The notes under the pieces: generated by a model
Database searches by the model: none
The model's input: the letters and a program-made list of their open reading frames with translations, nothing else
Told to the model about the DNA's origin: nothing
From: Acidobacteriota bacterium
GTDB lineage: Bacteria > Acidobacteriota > Blastocatellia > Pyrinomonadales > Pyrinomonadaceae
DNA length: 5,682 bases
NCBI GenBank assembly: GCA_020853255.1
Contig: JADYZI010000307.1
Coordinates: forward strand, 1 to 5,682
Direction: 5' to 3'
Made by a program: the position numbers and the translations under genes
Shown: piece by piece, positions 5,606 to 5,682 of the stretch
Layout of the letters: each line of letters begins with the position of its first letter
How positions within the stretch are numbered: the stretch's first letter is position 1

Positions 5606-5682
5606 CAGCGGGGAATCACTCCCGTGCGGGCGAGGCGTGAATAGCCGCGGCGGGCGAAGAAGTTCTTTTCTTCGCGGGCGAG
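5605..5682 (-). CDS. 3' end of a gene upstream of def; possible GNAT acetyltransferase (partial)
   Basis: An open - strand frame enters from the right window edge and ends with TGA at 5607-5605, overlapping the def ATG by one base. Only 25 residues are visible, beginning LAREEKNFFARRGYSRLART and ending in GVIPR. The overlap with def and the natural-looking codons support a real gene and an operon with def. The FFARRGYSRLAR segment resembles the last helix-strand of GNAT N-acetyltransferases (pattern FF.R.GY....R). With so few residues this is a suggestion only. The start lies outside the window. Confidence 0.6.
   Translation of the reverse strand, partial: LAREEKNFFARRGYSRLARTGVIPR

Noticed and set aside
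5351..5644. 97-codon + strand frame opposite def
   Set aside because: It is antisense to the three intact deformylase motifs and spans the TGATG junction.

Overview
The window looks like ordinary chromosomal sequence from a Gram-negative-type bacterium, most plausibly Acidobacteriota (Blastocatellia-like). This is inferred from the large CadC-type winged-helix / transmembrane / TPR protein, which is expanded in that phylum, from the fairly GC-rich housekeeping genes, and from the general style of the proteins. No rRNA or other taxonomic marker is present, so the assignment is tentative.

Layout. (1) 3-1377, + strand: a rhomboid intramembrane serine protease followed 7 nt later by trmB, the tRNA m7G46 methyltransferase, probably co-transcribed. 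(2) 1378-1422: a short convergent gap carrying a perfect 7-bp GC-rich hairpin. (3) 1423-3396, - strand: a membrane-anchored winged-helix transcriptional regulator with a TolB/FlgO-like segment and C-terminal TPR repeats. A reasonable sigma70-like promoter lies just upstream of it. (4) 3397-3804: a divergent, noticeably AT-richer intergenic region with a tandem direct repeat and a 9-bp inverted repeat. (5) 3805-4944, + strand: a low-GC gene for a 379-residue protein whose C-terminal part is a phage tail-collar / tail-fibre tip domain and whose N-terminal part I cannot assign. (6) 4945-5113: a convergent gap with a 12-bp palindrome, an 11-bp-stem hairpin and, abutting it, a strong Rho-independent terminator. 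(7) 5114-5605, - strand: def (peptide deformylase). (8) 5605-5682, - strand: the 3' end of another gene whose stop codon overlaps the def start (TGATG). Its residues resemble the end of a GNAT acetyltransferase.

How it fits together. The two outer blocks (rhomboid-trmB and the upstream gene-def pair) are housekeeping or membrane functions. The middle block is the accessory-looking part: a transmembrane regulator divergent from a compositionally foreign tail-collar protein, with no capsid, tail, lysis or integrase genes in view. The tail-collar gene has its own strong Shine-Dalgarno and its own terminator, so it looks like a self-contained single-gene unit. The unassigned N-terminal domain fused to a tail-fibre tip is the most interesting item. 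I see no CRISPR array, insertion sequence, tRNA or rRNA.
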